This document shows positions 31,201 through 44,285 of a stretch of 64,000 nt of DNA, in pieces; within the stretch, counting starts at the first letter, position 1, and each line of letters begins with the position of its first letter. The notes under the pieces are model-generated. The model was not told the origin of the DNA and did no database searches. It was given only the letters and a program-made list of their open reading frames with translations. The position numbers and the translations under genes are program-made. Origin of the DNA: Tubiluchus corallicola (lineage: Eukaryota > Priapulida > Priapulimorpha > Priapulimorphida > Tubiluchidae); contig JAQGDQ010000288.1 in assembly GCA_030141605.1 (NCBI GenBank), positions 227,121 to 291,120 of the forward strand, written 5' to 3'.

Positions 31201-34200
31201 TTTCACACCACAGTTAATAGACAACACAAGTATATTTTCGTATAATATTAATAACTCAAAGGAGTTTATCAGTGTTGAACACAAACATATGATGTTAGCA
31301 TACTTTTTTAGTTTTGACAAAGCACCTACAGTTAAATACTGTCAAGAAAAAATCTTACATAAAACCTGTTACCAGGTTAACTAGTACTAACAGTAGTTGT
31401 TGGTTTGTTGCATAGTATTTTCAGTCAAAGGTTTAGAAATGTACAAATCCATAAAAGATCTAAGAGCCACGTACCTCCCCGTACTACATCTCTTATATCC
31501 TCTATTCCTAGATCATACTTGAGCGCTCCAATTACAGAAAACACCACAAATCCAGCAATGATACTAGTGACTGTATCCAAGCTGCTGACAACGATGGCAT
31601 CGCGATAGCAGTTGTGTCGAAACTTATTGTAACTGGCGAACATGATCAGACAACCCCAGCCCACTGACAGGGAAAAGAATACCTGCCCCAAAGCATTTCG
31701 CCACACCTAGTTATTAAAATAACAGCAAAAATAGATCCAGTAAGGTCTAAAAACGGTGGTGAATGCAGTTGGATGAGGCATGTACAAGAATTTTAACACA
31801 AAAGGCCCAATAGATGCAATAGCACCAGATTAAATCATTAAAATTATGCTGTTACTATAACGTTTGTGGCAGTGAGTGACAGAAGCCCAGTAGCAGAAAC
31901 TATAGATAATAACGGCCAGATTACTTCTGTGCTGGCAGTGCAGAAAATGACAACAATCATCGGCTTACTGCATGCAGGATCTACCAACAAGGAGGATTTA
32001 CTGGTGTTTATAATTTCCGCACGAGAACAAGTGGACACCCAGAAGCTGATTAAACTTGAGTTAATTTGGGAAAGTATCTTGGGGAAGGCGCCACACCAAG
32101 CTTCGGTGCCCTGGTGCAAGAAAATGGTTCGGATGTTTATTTATTTATTTATTCATTTACTTTTGAATTACAGATTAATTATATATTTAAAATTATTTAT
32201 TCATTAATACTATTATACTGTTATACTATTAATACATTTATACTATTATCTAAATCACCGTAAACCAAAAGCGTAAAACAATAGACGAATACTTGTTGAG
32301 AGTACCAGACTGTTCTATGCACGATCGTGGTTTGAAAAAAGTTGAACAAAAAGGAATGAAGGAACTGGGAAACTGAGAAGAAAGCATGAGAGAAACAGAG
32401 GGAGACAGAGAGAAAGGGAAAGAGGGAGAATAGGGGGAAAGAGAAGAAAGAGATTGCTTACATTGATGGCTTGTATCAAAAAATCTACGTTTCTGCTAAA
32501 CACCTGTCGAATTCACAGTTTTACACATTTCTTAATTTTACATTTGGATTGATATTTCTTAATCTTACATTTGGATTGGTTAGTTGATCCCATCTAGGTT
32601 CAATAAAATGGATAATTCCTTCTTTGGCGCCATCTAGCGTCGCTCCTCGAATGAGCAAAACAATCAAAACAACATAGGGAAAAGTCGCAGTAAAATAAAC
32701 AACCTGGATTAGATAAAATTATGAGTATTACATTAACACTTTCATCATTTTTGTGACAAAAAATGGTTCAATTCAAATTCTGCTTTCTGTAAATTAAGTG
32801 AATTTTGTGTTATTTTTTTACGCAATATGGTTCATTCTGTGAATTTTCAGCATCTCCTTATTTGTCAAGAGGATAATATGGGCAAAGCCTTACTGTAAAT
32901 AGTTTAAACAACAGCAACAGATTACTAAGTATATACAGTGTTACAATAGAGAACATAAGAACTATATAGGATAGGAGCTCTGTGGCTCGAACTTATATTA
33001 AACAACCTATATATATACTCAAAACAATCTGCTCTATCTGCTCTATGAAGATTGAAAGGGAACATACTATTTTATCAAGAATAACTTACGTGAAAGAATT
33101 ATTATCACAGAAACGTAATTTCGCGTTTTCACGTCTAATTCTTCACTTTTACATGCATTTCGCCATTCGCTAGTTAGACGGGCAACGGGCTCTAGCGTCT
33201 ACATCTCGAAACGCGTTGCACAAAAAACAATTTCAGAAGTGTTCGGTTGTGACATAGTACACACGGCCGAGAGCTCATGCTCACAGCAGTAAACTAGAAA
33301 TTTCAATTTTAAATTTAAAATTTGCCGGGTTTTTGTATATCATACTGAATGTCGGACAGTAGCACTGTATTTCAATTTCCACTTTCGCAAAAACGCGCAA
33401 CACGCTCATGGAATGTTGCTGCTGTTGAAAATTATGTTCAGTTGTGATGTCATTAATAGTTGGGCTCGCCCGCTATTAATTAAGTTTTTAATCTATTATT
33501 TAATTATCGGAAACGCTTTGGCATTATTATAGGTGCTAAAATGTATACTTTTTACCGTACTTCAAAATGGGATGCGATATGAGAAATCATGTTGTTTTCA
33601 TTTAAGCATTCTTTCGACAGTTGCAACAACTCGGAGAAATTCATTGTAACTCATACAGACAAAAGAAGAGAATTGCTATTTACTTCACTTCTGAGGTCCA
33701 CAAGAAAAGCTGAACACTAATTGAACTAACTTTTATGTCAAGAAATATCAAAATTAATAAAATTATTTTCCTTTTTTACCTTGCCGGATGACTTTATGCC
33801 CTTCATAAGACAAATAAATACAATGATCCAAGACAGTAGTAGATTCAGAACCACGTCCCACTTGATACCTCCTAAATCAGCGATGGTATATGAGTGGTCG
33901 ATCGTACCATTAGGCGTACCTGATACATCATTTAAACCAAGAACCTTATTTCTAAAATAAAAACAAACCGAATTTAAAACTACATTTTCTAGTTATAGGC
34001 TAATTCACAGTAAGTACATTATTGTCTTTGGTATTTAGCCCTATTTTTCTTACCTAAATGAATACATTTGCATACAAACTCCAAACTTTGATTACGAAGT
34101 GAAGTAAAGCAAAATTTTAATATAACGTCGACGTCTTCTTTCACCCAAAATATGGAAATTTAGCTCGAATAGTCTAACTAGTCTCTTAAAGGGCCTGAAA

Positions 34201-37200
34201 CAAGTCTAAGATTAGGAAGGTGTTGTAAAGGGAAACAGTGCAGTCTATTGATCAGAACACAATAAAGTTAGGCTTTTTATTTTAAGTCAAGTAGTCATTC
34301 AGAGATTATGCTATAACAACTGCTAGTAGTGTTGCAATTGACTTCTAGACAAAATTTAGAACAACAGACACAGACTGAGTTTGGGCTTCTGCACTGTGGC
34401 AAAATACTGACGTTAAAATAACATTATATTTGTGTGACTTCCATTTTCCCACCGTATAAGTTTTTGTACAGACTATTTTTGCACATCCTGTATTAATTAT
34501 TACCGTGCAAGATACTGAGGAAACCGTTATTATATTAATACGCGCATGTCCGATATAGTGCTCGCTGATACTTACTCCCAATACTCCTCGGCTGCACTTT
34601 TCAACTGAAAGCTTCCGTTGAATGATGTACTCGCATTCCAGTAATCAATGTAACTTTGGCTGACGTTTTCACCGGTGATTTTACAAGCAACTGTGTTCCA
34701 CTCATTATCACATGTAGTCCAAGGCAAAACACTCTGCATTGAAGCCCACATGTAGTATAAAGTATACGACATAACTACATTGTAATAAATAGCAACGATG
34801 AGGCTGACAATCACCATAGCTACTCCAACTCCTGCAAAGCCAAAAACTGTGTTAAGAGTGGAAATTTGCAGTTTCTTTTTTCTTTTTCCTTTTTTCAGAC
34901 GCCATAGAAGCGACATACGGGGCTAGTTTCTTTCAAAATTGATATCGAAGAGTGTAAGTAGACATTAGAGTTGCCTTCACCTACAGCAAAATCATATCCT
35001 GGGGAAGGGCGGATGGTGCTCTACAAAAAGAATTTGCCTTCTCATAATAAGATAAGATAAGATGCACTAAATATCCATAATATCAACACACACATACAAT
35101 AAAAACTACTACATATGCACAGTAGCTGCCACATCACACTAGACAAAAATACTACTACAATAAAATTATTTACAGATGAACAATTTAACAAAATACATGC
35201 ACAAGATTCAAAGATTTAAAATTAAAAGATGCATACAGCTGATTTATCCAATACTGATCAATTTTATATAAAAATATACAATCATGTTAAAAATTTCATT
35301 TGTCAAACTGTTATGATTATTAAAAAGGTGCATCTTTGGACTGCAAATATTTTTTCCGTAAAATAGTGTCAAAATAGAGCACTTCGAGAACAAAACGCAT
35401 GCTTCTGGAGGAGCAATCGAAAGGTTTTTTTAAAAAGCGTGCGTATTCCTTTATTATAAACGTATAATAGTAACGAAACTATAATAGTAAAAGTTGTGTC
35501 AACGTGCTGAGCAATAAAAATTTATACAGTTTTTAAGTATCTTATAGTTTACTGACGAACAAAACAATACAATATACAAGACAATGTACATAAAAAAGTC
35601 ATACATCACACACTGCATCCCAACATTTGGGATGTCGCATTTCCAATGAGGCATTAATAAAATTCGATTGACCTGGATGCTACATTTGGAAGAAGTACGA
35701 ATCAGCTTGTTCGACCTGATATAAAAAGAGACCGCTGTCTCTCGATATCTTTGTCATCTCTTCCCTGATTGTCAGTTACTTGACTCAAAAACTTTTCACA
35801 GCTGTCTTGCTATGGTAATGTGTCACCTATTATTGCTCAGCCTCATATCACCTGTTGGTAATTTGCTCGTGCTATTTGGCTTAACAGAAAGTACTTTAGT
35901 TGATGCAAACTCATTATAAATATTGATTAATTGTTGAAAAGCAATGCTTGTCAAAGACAAAAGACAAGCATATAAGAGCTGATTAACATGCCTTTTACCG
36001 ACTGCGCAACCAAGTTTAGAATTAGCAAGTTGTACACTTAAATCATAAAAATACGAATTAAAAAGTTTGGGAGACAGTAATACTATTCGAAACTGTAAAG
36101 GGCTCAGAAATAATATCTCCCAACTCACACGCATGTGCTGTGTTGTGCACCTTCACTCTATAGACGTAATTGATTAACTCAGTTCAACTCACTGCAAATC
36201 TAATTTCAAGTTCACTTCAGGTAAACGCCTGAACTAGGCCTGGCCAAATAAAAACGTAACTACAAATGTATTATTTACATTGAGTGTATGATAATGATAG
36301 TGATTGTGTCCACCATGACATCAACAACAGCAACGACAACGACAGGACTGGTCCCTCTGGGCCTTCTTGGAATGTGATAGTGAAGAACATATAGCCGCCT
36401 ACTGCATATTTTTTTATAATGTTATTGTTCAGTAAAGTGGTATTACAGAATCTAATAAAATAGCACTTCATTTTTTTCACAAAGCAAGGTACCTCCGTGT
36501 CACTTCAACATTTTCCGTAATTAGCTAGGTTACTATACTATTAACTGCCGTATACCTTTAGCAATAGGGACGCAACTCCATATTGTTAACGGAGCATGTC
36601 CAGCATATTGTCCAAAAGCCAATTCCATGTAATACATAGGCTTTCCAACTAGGAAAAGCACTATAATGTACGGTATAAGAAATGCCCCTGAAAAATATTG
36701 TATCACACATGTGATTTGCGATAGTTTTCAGTTCAGTCAAAAGTCATTTGATGTCAGCCAAAGTATTTGCCCTGTTTGGCAAATTTAATAGCAAATATAC
36801 CAATCGCTTACTTCCTGCAGCTGGGTAGATGATAATATGAGTGCACAAAGTCACAAATTTAGCATCTTGCAATGTGACTAATACTGCAGCTGGATAGATG
36901 GTAACAGGAGTGCACTAAGAAATAAACTTAAGATCCTGCAATGCGACTAATACTGCAGTTGGATAGAGGGTAACATGAGTGCACTAACTCATAAACTTAA
37001 GATCTTACAATGTAACTAATACTGCAGTGGGATAGAGGGTAACATGAGTGCACAAAGTCATAAACTTAAGATCTTGCAAAGTGACTTTCTTACAGGGGAC
37101 TCTCTGTTTCTTGACTAATAAATTTTCAGTCACCCAGTTAATACTCTGTTACGAACAGATGTCATTGTTTCACTACTTTGATGTACCTACTTTGCTCCTG

Positions 37201-40200
37201 TTAGGCGTCCTATTAAAACCTCTCCGCATAAAGTTTCGTTGTTTTAAGCCTGCTCTAATTCTGTCAACTTATTCAACTGATATAACAACTTTGAATAATT
37301 CATAGCCACTCATAAATATATAAGAAGAAGATTAGTATTTGCTTCATCTGTGAAGTCCACCGAAAAAAGCTGCAGAGGCGGAAGATTAATTATAGAAGAA
37401 AAACATTTTGGTACTTTATGCAGACTAATTACAAAGTCAATAAAATTCTCTTCCTTATTTACCTTGCTTCGGATGGTGATAGCAATTGTAGGTTTCTGTT
37501 CGACTCCGAAATTTGTTTACAGATTTAATGAAAAACACGATGATTTTTCATATCCTACCCCATTTTGAAGTATGGTAAAAAGTGTGCATTTTAACACCAA
37601 TAACAATAACAATAAACAATGCCGACGCATTTTTGGTAATCAAATAATAGATTAAAAAGTTAGTCAACGGCGGGCGACCCCAAATACTGATGACATCGCA
37701 AACAAACAGTGTTACTATACAAGAGAGTGCAAATACTATACTATGCAGCGTGATATACAAAAACTCCGAAAAATTTTTATTTGAAATTCGAATTTCAAGT
37801 TTACCGCTGTAGAGGTCTCGAACGTATGCGCTACATCACAACCGAACACCTTTGAACTGAGAGGTACAGCTCTTGTTTTTGTGCAACACATTTCCCAGAT
37901 GCTGGCGCTGGTATCTATCTAATTAACGAATGGCAAAATGCATGTACAGCGAAAGTGAGAGAAGAACCAGCTGCGCGAACATGAAATTAACAGTCAGTGG
38001 TAAAAATAATTCTTTCATCGTATTAATAGTTTACTGTTCGACAACTGAGGCTTATAACATGGTTTTTGTGTAAATAGATTTATACATATTTCGTTATTAT
38101 GTGTGTTACCTCATAAAAAGCTAAACTATGTAAACAGAAAAAGATTCGATTCTTATTATTTATGACTGAGTCATAAATAATGCTACTACTTAATGCTACT
38201 AATACTGCAAGTGGATAAATGCTAACATGAGCGCACTACTGCTGTAGTCTATACAGATTTCATACAAAATAATAGGAAAATGTTTGCTAACTTTGATCGT
38301 TTTTAACAATATTTTGCTTTTATTGCTTTCACAAGGCATTGCACTTCAGTCCTTGAAACCTACTATTCCATAATTTGACCTTGAAACAACCTTGAAGATT
38401 TGGTTAAATGTCATAATGTTGCCGTCACCGAATTCGCTATCTTTGACTACCTAGTAGTTATTGCATTACATTTCAATGAAATTGGAACTTGTCACTTTTT
38501 AATCCATGTATGGCCCGTGGGCTTTGTTGTCAACTGATTTCTTGTCATCTTATGCCATCTCACCGAAGTCTTTCATTTGATGTGCTACAAGATACTGAAC
38601 TTGACACTTTCTGACCCGAGTAACCTGACTTTGAGTCCCTTCACCGGATATTGACCTTGCAAATTTGGTGACCCTAGGCAGCCCGGTTTAGGAGTTAGTC
38701 AATGTCGTAGTACACGTAGAATAAAGAAAAAATAAACTCTTTGTAAATAAGGAGATTCTGCAAAATTTTGAAGAGTCTTAATTAGTAAAACGTACCACCA
38801 CCATTATCAAAAGCTAAGTATGGAAATCTCCAAACGTTACCAATTCCAACTGACAAACCAATGCAAGACAGTAAGAACTCCCACCTGGAACCCCAAGTGC
38901 CTCTGTTATCTTCTTCGTGCTCATCATCTGCGTCTACAATCTGTTAGAAAAAATCTGAATTGTTAGAGACGCGTTACACGTCTGCGCAGTTTCTCCCGAT
39001 ACTTATTATTGGATGTATTAGACCTATAAACGATTTTATTCTACTTTAAGTCGGAAATTTTTACATATTATATGTTCAAAATTTTTGTGAGAGCCATGTG
39101 AATCCAAAAATTTTACGTTATAACATATTGTTAAACATTTCTGAAGGACATCCCTTAACATTACTTGGTCATTTTTTCATGCACATTGTTGAGACGCTGA
39201 CTGTGCTATAAGACGTATAAACGCTCCCGTAATGCTGGTGATTATATTTTGGACTGGGGAGTGGACTGAGACTCTTGTTACAAGAATTATTGAACACGGA
39301 GGAACTGACGTGTCACACTTTTACTAACGCTATTAGTACAAGTAATTGCGCGTTCAGACTAAAGAGTCCTCTCGCAAGTTCTCTCTGAGAGTAAACTTGT
39401 AAGTGTGAACGGCTTTGCAAGTTCTCTCGCAGGTTATTGCAAACTCTGCTGCGAGTGTATACTTGCGCAAGAACTTCCAAATTTACTCTCAGAATGAAAC
39501 TGCAAGAACTTGCGAGAGAAAATTCTCTAATCTGAACTCGCCGTAACACCTAATGTCACTTTTTAGTTTATGAATTTATTTACCTAATAGACTTTCTTGT
39601 CAAATTACGCTCGTAAATTAGCAGTAGAAAGAAAAACCATTGTGCAATCACTCGTACTGCTTTAGCGCCATGTTTAATCAATTGTGAATGCACATCTAAG
39701 ATAAGGGAACCTTAATGTATACCGTAAATGGAGGCGGTGCTTCTGGAAGACCCTGATCCGGACTGTGACGTTTGTAAGACAATGTCCTTACATCCTGAAA
39801 ATGAGAAGTTACAGATGCATTGAAGAAACTGATTGTTGTAAACACAGAACATCTCAACTTTATATTTATAAATTCAACTCCTTTGGCAATAATTATTAGC
39901 GACTAGAAACTCAATTATCTAGGAAGTCAATAATTACTTACACTTGTTGTCAAACTTAAGTTTTGTTTCTTCAGTATGTTGTCAGTTTTTAACAAAATTA
40001 TGATAAAAACAATGTTTACTCGAATTCTGACATTTTAACGTTTCCCTTTTCACTACACTAATTCTTAGTAAATGTATTAAATTTTTTTATCATTTCTTTG
40101 TATTTCAATTTATACAGTAAAATATATATAAACATTACTATCACTTACATAACGCTTTCTAACTACCAATTACATATTATTAATAAATATTTTTCACTAC

Positions 40201-40723
40201 TAATTAAGGTGTCTAAAATAGTCTCGCGCTATTTGTAAATTTGTAATATCAACTTTATATAAGTAGAAATTACATTAGATTTCATGTGTAAAAGTATACG
40301 TTTGTTTTGCGGAATAAAAATACTACTATATATTTTACATTCAGTAACTATAATTATAAGCATTTGCAGCTATCACGTTCGACGATTGTTAGTTAGAAAA
40401 ACATATCTGCCGTTTCACATGCTAAAATAACAAGATTGTATGATTCGTACAGAGTTGACAATAGCTAGTAAATGTTTATTGTTCACAAGTTCTAGTAATC
40501 GTTTTCTTACAGTAACAGGCTTTCCTATAAAGGTGCGAAAAATGTGGCATTAACATTATAATGTAATAATTATTAATAATTTATTTTAAATTGTAAATGT
40601 ACTTCTAGTCTACACGACACGTACTGAATATTTATAATAATTATTTAACCATACTCTACTGTAAAAATCTGTAAAAAAATTAAAAACATAACTAAGACTT
40701 ACCGATTCTTTCGATGGCGACAT
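25293..40723 (-). CDS. SLC6 family nutrient amino acid transporter-like symporter
   Basis: Thirteen exons, 652 residues plus stop: 40723-40703, 39794-39723, 38940-38796, 36687-36556, 34831-34576, 33951-33780, 32703-32569, 31706-31475, 30923-30811, 30048-29920, 28426-28211, 26538-26371, 25460-25293. It is a 12-segment LeuT-fold plasma membrane carrier. Exon 3 carries the SLC6 signature [20 protein letters not shown] in TM1. Exon 5 is the large extracellular loop 2 with the paired cysteines and N-glycosylation sites (NVS, NAS, NGS). Exon 8 holds TM6-TM7 with [13 protein letters not shown], and exon 9 ends GLDSE. The motif [17 protein letters not shown] and the DNGGGAF context fit invertebrate nutrient amino acid transporters better than GABA or monoamine carriers; substrate is inferred. 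Residue 355 is Asp where most relatives have the Na1-site Asn. The C-terminus is YDNPSYEL. The first coding exon has only seven codons (MSPSKES). Confidence 0.94.
27132..27244. repeat. Inverted repeat enclosing telomere-like TTAGGG units
   Basis: The arm gtttacaattccccccacac (27132-27151) recurs inverted as gtgtggggaattgtaaac (27227-27244). Between them lies gttagggttagggttggggt and flanking GGATTA variants (about 27173-27213), close to the metazoan telomere repeat. It sits in SLC6 intron 12. Confidence 0.7.
27658..28180. mobile_element. hAT-like non-autonomous element, copy 3 (different family)
   Basis: The left end is cagtggcggctcttatatag and the inverted right end cagtagtggctcgaagctaa. 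Target duplications are ggcgtttt (27650-27657) and ggcgtctt (28181-28188), 7 of 8 identical. It is 523 bp without an intact transposase. It lies in SLC6 intron 11, with its edge only about 30 bases from the exon 11 donor (exon end at 28211). Confidence 0.75.
31850..32130. other. Unexplained intronic stretch open on both strands
   Basis: In SLC6 intron 7, about 280 bases are more GC-rich than their surroundings and stay open on the plus strand (31866-32207) and the minus strand (31844-32119). Neither translation resembles a family I recognise. A repeat-derived piece is the likeliest explanation. Confidence 0.3.
35823..36134 (-). pseudogene. Non-LTR retrotransposon reverse transcriptase remnant
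   Basis: The minus-strand frame reads [20 protein letters not shown], then [15 protein letters not shown] and [12 protein letters not shown]. This is the palm region of LINE reverse transcriptases (SPxLFNxYxxDL, GCxxGxxxxNxLxYADD, LQxLxNxxxxFA). The catalytic DD after YA is lost (YACLL), so the fragment is inactive. The AT-rich sequence downstream (about 35050-35820) may be the rest of the element. It lies in SLC6 intron 4. Confidence 0.65.
36813..37088. repeat. Four tandem copies of a 69-bp unit
   Basis: The word ctgcag followed by ggatagaggg or a variant recurs at 36813, 36882, 36951 and 37020, a period of exactly 69 bases. Each unit includes gagtgcac and aaacttaagatc. A stray diverged unit lies near 38195-38235. 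It lies in SLC6 intron 3. Confidence 0.85.
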
Positions 40724-41094
40724 TGTGAACAAAATTTAAAACCAAGAATCTTGCATGACCATTATAAAAATATTCAACTTAGATCTGAATCAAACTGGCA
40801 TTTTGCAAAAGCCTAGTTCATGACTTCTAACAGTATAGTATCTGTTCTCTGTGGAATACATTAACTTTATAGTTACTATGTTTAACTTTATTTATTACTA
40901 CCATATAAAAAAACGTTTTCTTGTCGCACCCATGACGAAATTTTCTTATCAGTGAAAGTAAATCATCCGTTGACAAGTCAGTGTATGATATTGTATGTAT
41001 AATACTAGTATGCAGCCTAATACAAAGTCTTGCATTTTGCCTGGTCGAAATAATTCCTGCCCCGTTTTCCTTGGCTTCCAGTGACATTTTGGAA

Positions 41095-41340
41095 GGCCAG
41101 TGGCCTAGCGGTATGGCACTCGGCTGCAGAACAGGGGTTCCAGGTTCAACTCCCAACTATGTCGGGCTTTTTCGAGCCACGCTCTACTCGCACAGGATTT
41201 TAGCTGCCATCCTAGGCCTACTTGAACGTAATTGAGTTCCTGGTCATGTACCAGACCCGTTACACCAGGAAAAGAAAGGTGCCTAGAAATGGGTACCGCA
41301 TGTAATCCTTGTATGCTGAGGCAAGGACCTCTATAAGTAA
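41095..41340 (+). mobile_element. tRNA-derived SINE, second family
   Basis: The head has an A box (tggcctagcggtatggcac) and a B box (ggttcaactcc). It is followed by a long unique body and a 3' end reading gaggcaaggacctctataag. It runs straight into a hexamer array. Confidence 0.7.
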
Positions 41341-41538
41341 AGTATACTTATAGTTATAGTTACAGTTACAGTTATAGTTACAGTTGCAGTTACAGTTACA
41401 GTTACAGTTACAGTTACAGTTATAGTTACAGTTGTAGTTGCAGTTACAGTTGTAGTTGTAATTGTAGTTACAATTACAGTTATAGTTATATTGTAACTTT
41501 AGTTATAGAGGTCCTTGGCTGAAGCTACGAAAATAGAC
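41341..41538. repeat. (TTACAG/TTATAG)n hexamer array capped by an inverted SINE 3' end
   Basis: About 170 bases of hexamers (ttatag, ttacag, ttgtag) are followed by tatagaggtccttggctgaa (41513 on), which is the reverse complement of the SINE 3' end just before the array. The array is thus bracketed by inverted SINE ends. Confidence 0.8.
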
Positions 41539-41617
41539 GCCGTATCCATCTAACGCCAGAGGGAATTTTCTTCTGCTTCTTTTTCAATCACATAGTTACG
41601 CATTTTAGACGAAATGG

Positions 41618-41795
<178 letters not shown>

Positions 41796-42779
41796 AGCCT
41801 GACCTCCCAGATGGCTCATCTGCTTTACACAGTTAAAAAGTATAATAAGATCACAGAACTAAAAATAATGTTACGCTATACAATTTAAAATCAAAATAAG
41901 TCAGACGACTAAAATTTACATGAAACAACCAAGACTTACAAATTACGAGCTACTAAAAGCTCGTGAAAATGAAAATGTTTTTATTTCAGATTTAAAACAA
42001 GGAAGTGATGGAGTCGTTTTGACATGAAGAGGCAGCTGGTTCCAAAATTGCGGATTAGCATACGAAAATGACCGACAACCATTATTCCGTTGTTTTGCTC
42101 ATAAGCCAAGAATGCTATTCAGTAGAACGCTATTCTTTTGTAGTTATAGTCATAACAAGTTACAGTTATAGTGTCCAAAACAAAAACATAAGAAACAGAG
42201 AGAACTGGTGACGTTAATAAATAAACTAGCCAAATCCCGCATAATCGAAACAGTATAGTAGTAGTAATAATAAAAATTTTATTTATTGTCGAATTCTATA
42301 AAAGACAACATTAACCTACGTCAGTATTCCGACAGGTTAAAAAAATAAAACAAAATAAAAAATCTAATACAATACACACAATGTTCGAGATAGCTCGCTT
42401 TTATAATACTCTACAGAGCTGCCATCTGTGAACTGACAAACGTTGTTACACGCATGCATTTACGATCAACAATGCGCGAATAGTGTCAACGGTGAGTAAA
42501 ACACAGGAATTGATTGTGTCTTATTCACTTTTAAAATTGTAATTTCTAATCAGTCGAATATAGGTGATGAAGGTTAGAATCACATTTTCGGTACAGTATT
42601 GAGCTTGTGGAGAAATCTCTGTGATTCAAAGAGTTTATGACTTCGTGTTTTCATTTTTTACAAAAATGGTTTCCATGGCAATGTAAAATAGGAAAGCAAT
42701 TCAAGTAGTGAGATCTGGGGTGTAGGTATTCTAAATGCTCCGCGAGAATGGTGATAAGGTGTGGAAACGACAGACAGGG

Positions 42780-42892
<113 letters not shown>

Positions 42893-43160
42893 ATGAGAGA
42901 AAGAGAGGGAACGAAAGAGAGAGACACAGAGACAGAAGAGAGAGAGAGTCGGGAGCAGAGAACTTTCTTCAGTGTCTCTTTCAGTTAGGCACTTAGGCTA
43001 ATTGCTGTAAGCAGGTTATCAGGTGATGTATTTCTTAATGTGTTCTGCATACGATAAGAAAGATACAGAGGCTTGTAAGTACATTCAACCTATAGTGATA
43101 TGTCACTACTAGCGGATAGGTGGCCCGGGTTAATTTTTTGCTAACAGCGTTAGAATTCCT

Positions 43161-43322
43161 CTGTCAGTTGAGCCAGCAGCTCAAATGGTAGAGCACCTGC
43201 CGTGTTTACAAGCAGGAAGTTCTGGTCTCGAATACTGGTTGGTTCACAACTTTTCAGTACCCCTCCTTCAAGAAAGAAGAAAAGGCATCGGAAATAAAGG
43301 AGGCAGAGAGGACACAGACACA
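43161..43322 (+). mobile_element. tRNA-derived SINE fragment, third family
   Basis: The tRNA-like part has cagctcaaatggtagagcac (A box) and ggtctcgaatactgg (B box). An oversized anticodon region and a non-tRNA tail argue against a working tRNA gene. Confidence 0.55.
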
Positions 43323-44285
43323 AAATGCATGGGTTAGTAATGCTAACAACGGCAACTCAGTCGAATATGGTAATAGTTTTAATAGTTATATATGTATATA
43401 TAATATGGTAATAGGTGTACGATATAAAAATGCCAACACTTGCCATGTAATGTATCATTTTTTGCATGTTACTCAAACTGATGTCACGCACAAAAGTACA
43501 TATTTTACATCTGTTATAGATGCCACATATCTACAATTCGTCCACTAAATTTCTACCTATTTATTATTTGTCGTTATACATACAAACTACAATAAACAAT
43601 TTTCGACTAATAAAGACAATTGTTATTTAATATTGACATGCTAAGCTAAAATGTGTAAAAAGATTATAATATTAAAAACTTAGACGCGTTTATTAACACT
43701 GGTACTTAAAATCTTATTTAAAAATATAAACTCTTGACTTTGATAGATGTCCATCATATTTAATTCTTCACTATATACCGTATCATGTAAAATTACGAGA
43801 TGCAGCCACATGTCACTATTTACAATGGAATGTTTGCATGTGTGGTCACAGCAGGTGCTTTACCACAAATCTTGGTAACGCCGGGCCTTGTTGGTATATG
43901 GATGGGTGACTTCTAACTAAACTGCTTGCGGGCTATTCTCCATACTGATTCCGACTTCGATAATAAAATAGCAGCAACCAGTAGTAGCCTTGCCGTTGAA
44001 GACTGGATGTAGCTTATTATACAATGTACAAAATGCTTCAAGTGAGCAAAGTATAGTGGACATTTTAGTCGTACTTTGTTAGTTATTTTGCAGCTAATCT
44101 GCAACTAAAAGTCAACTGGTGTATTCAAAGCAAAAATTAATGGTGTCAGAACACAACACAAGGTACTTCGTGATTGTTAAAAATGAAGTAGATGTCGCCT
44201 GGTACAAATCAATTTATTAATACTAAATTCAAGACATAAAAAGAACTCGTTTTTATGCCCATGTTTATAGTTGTTTGTAGTTTTG

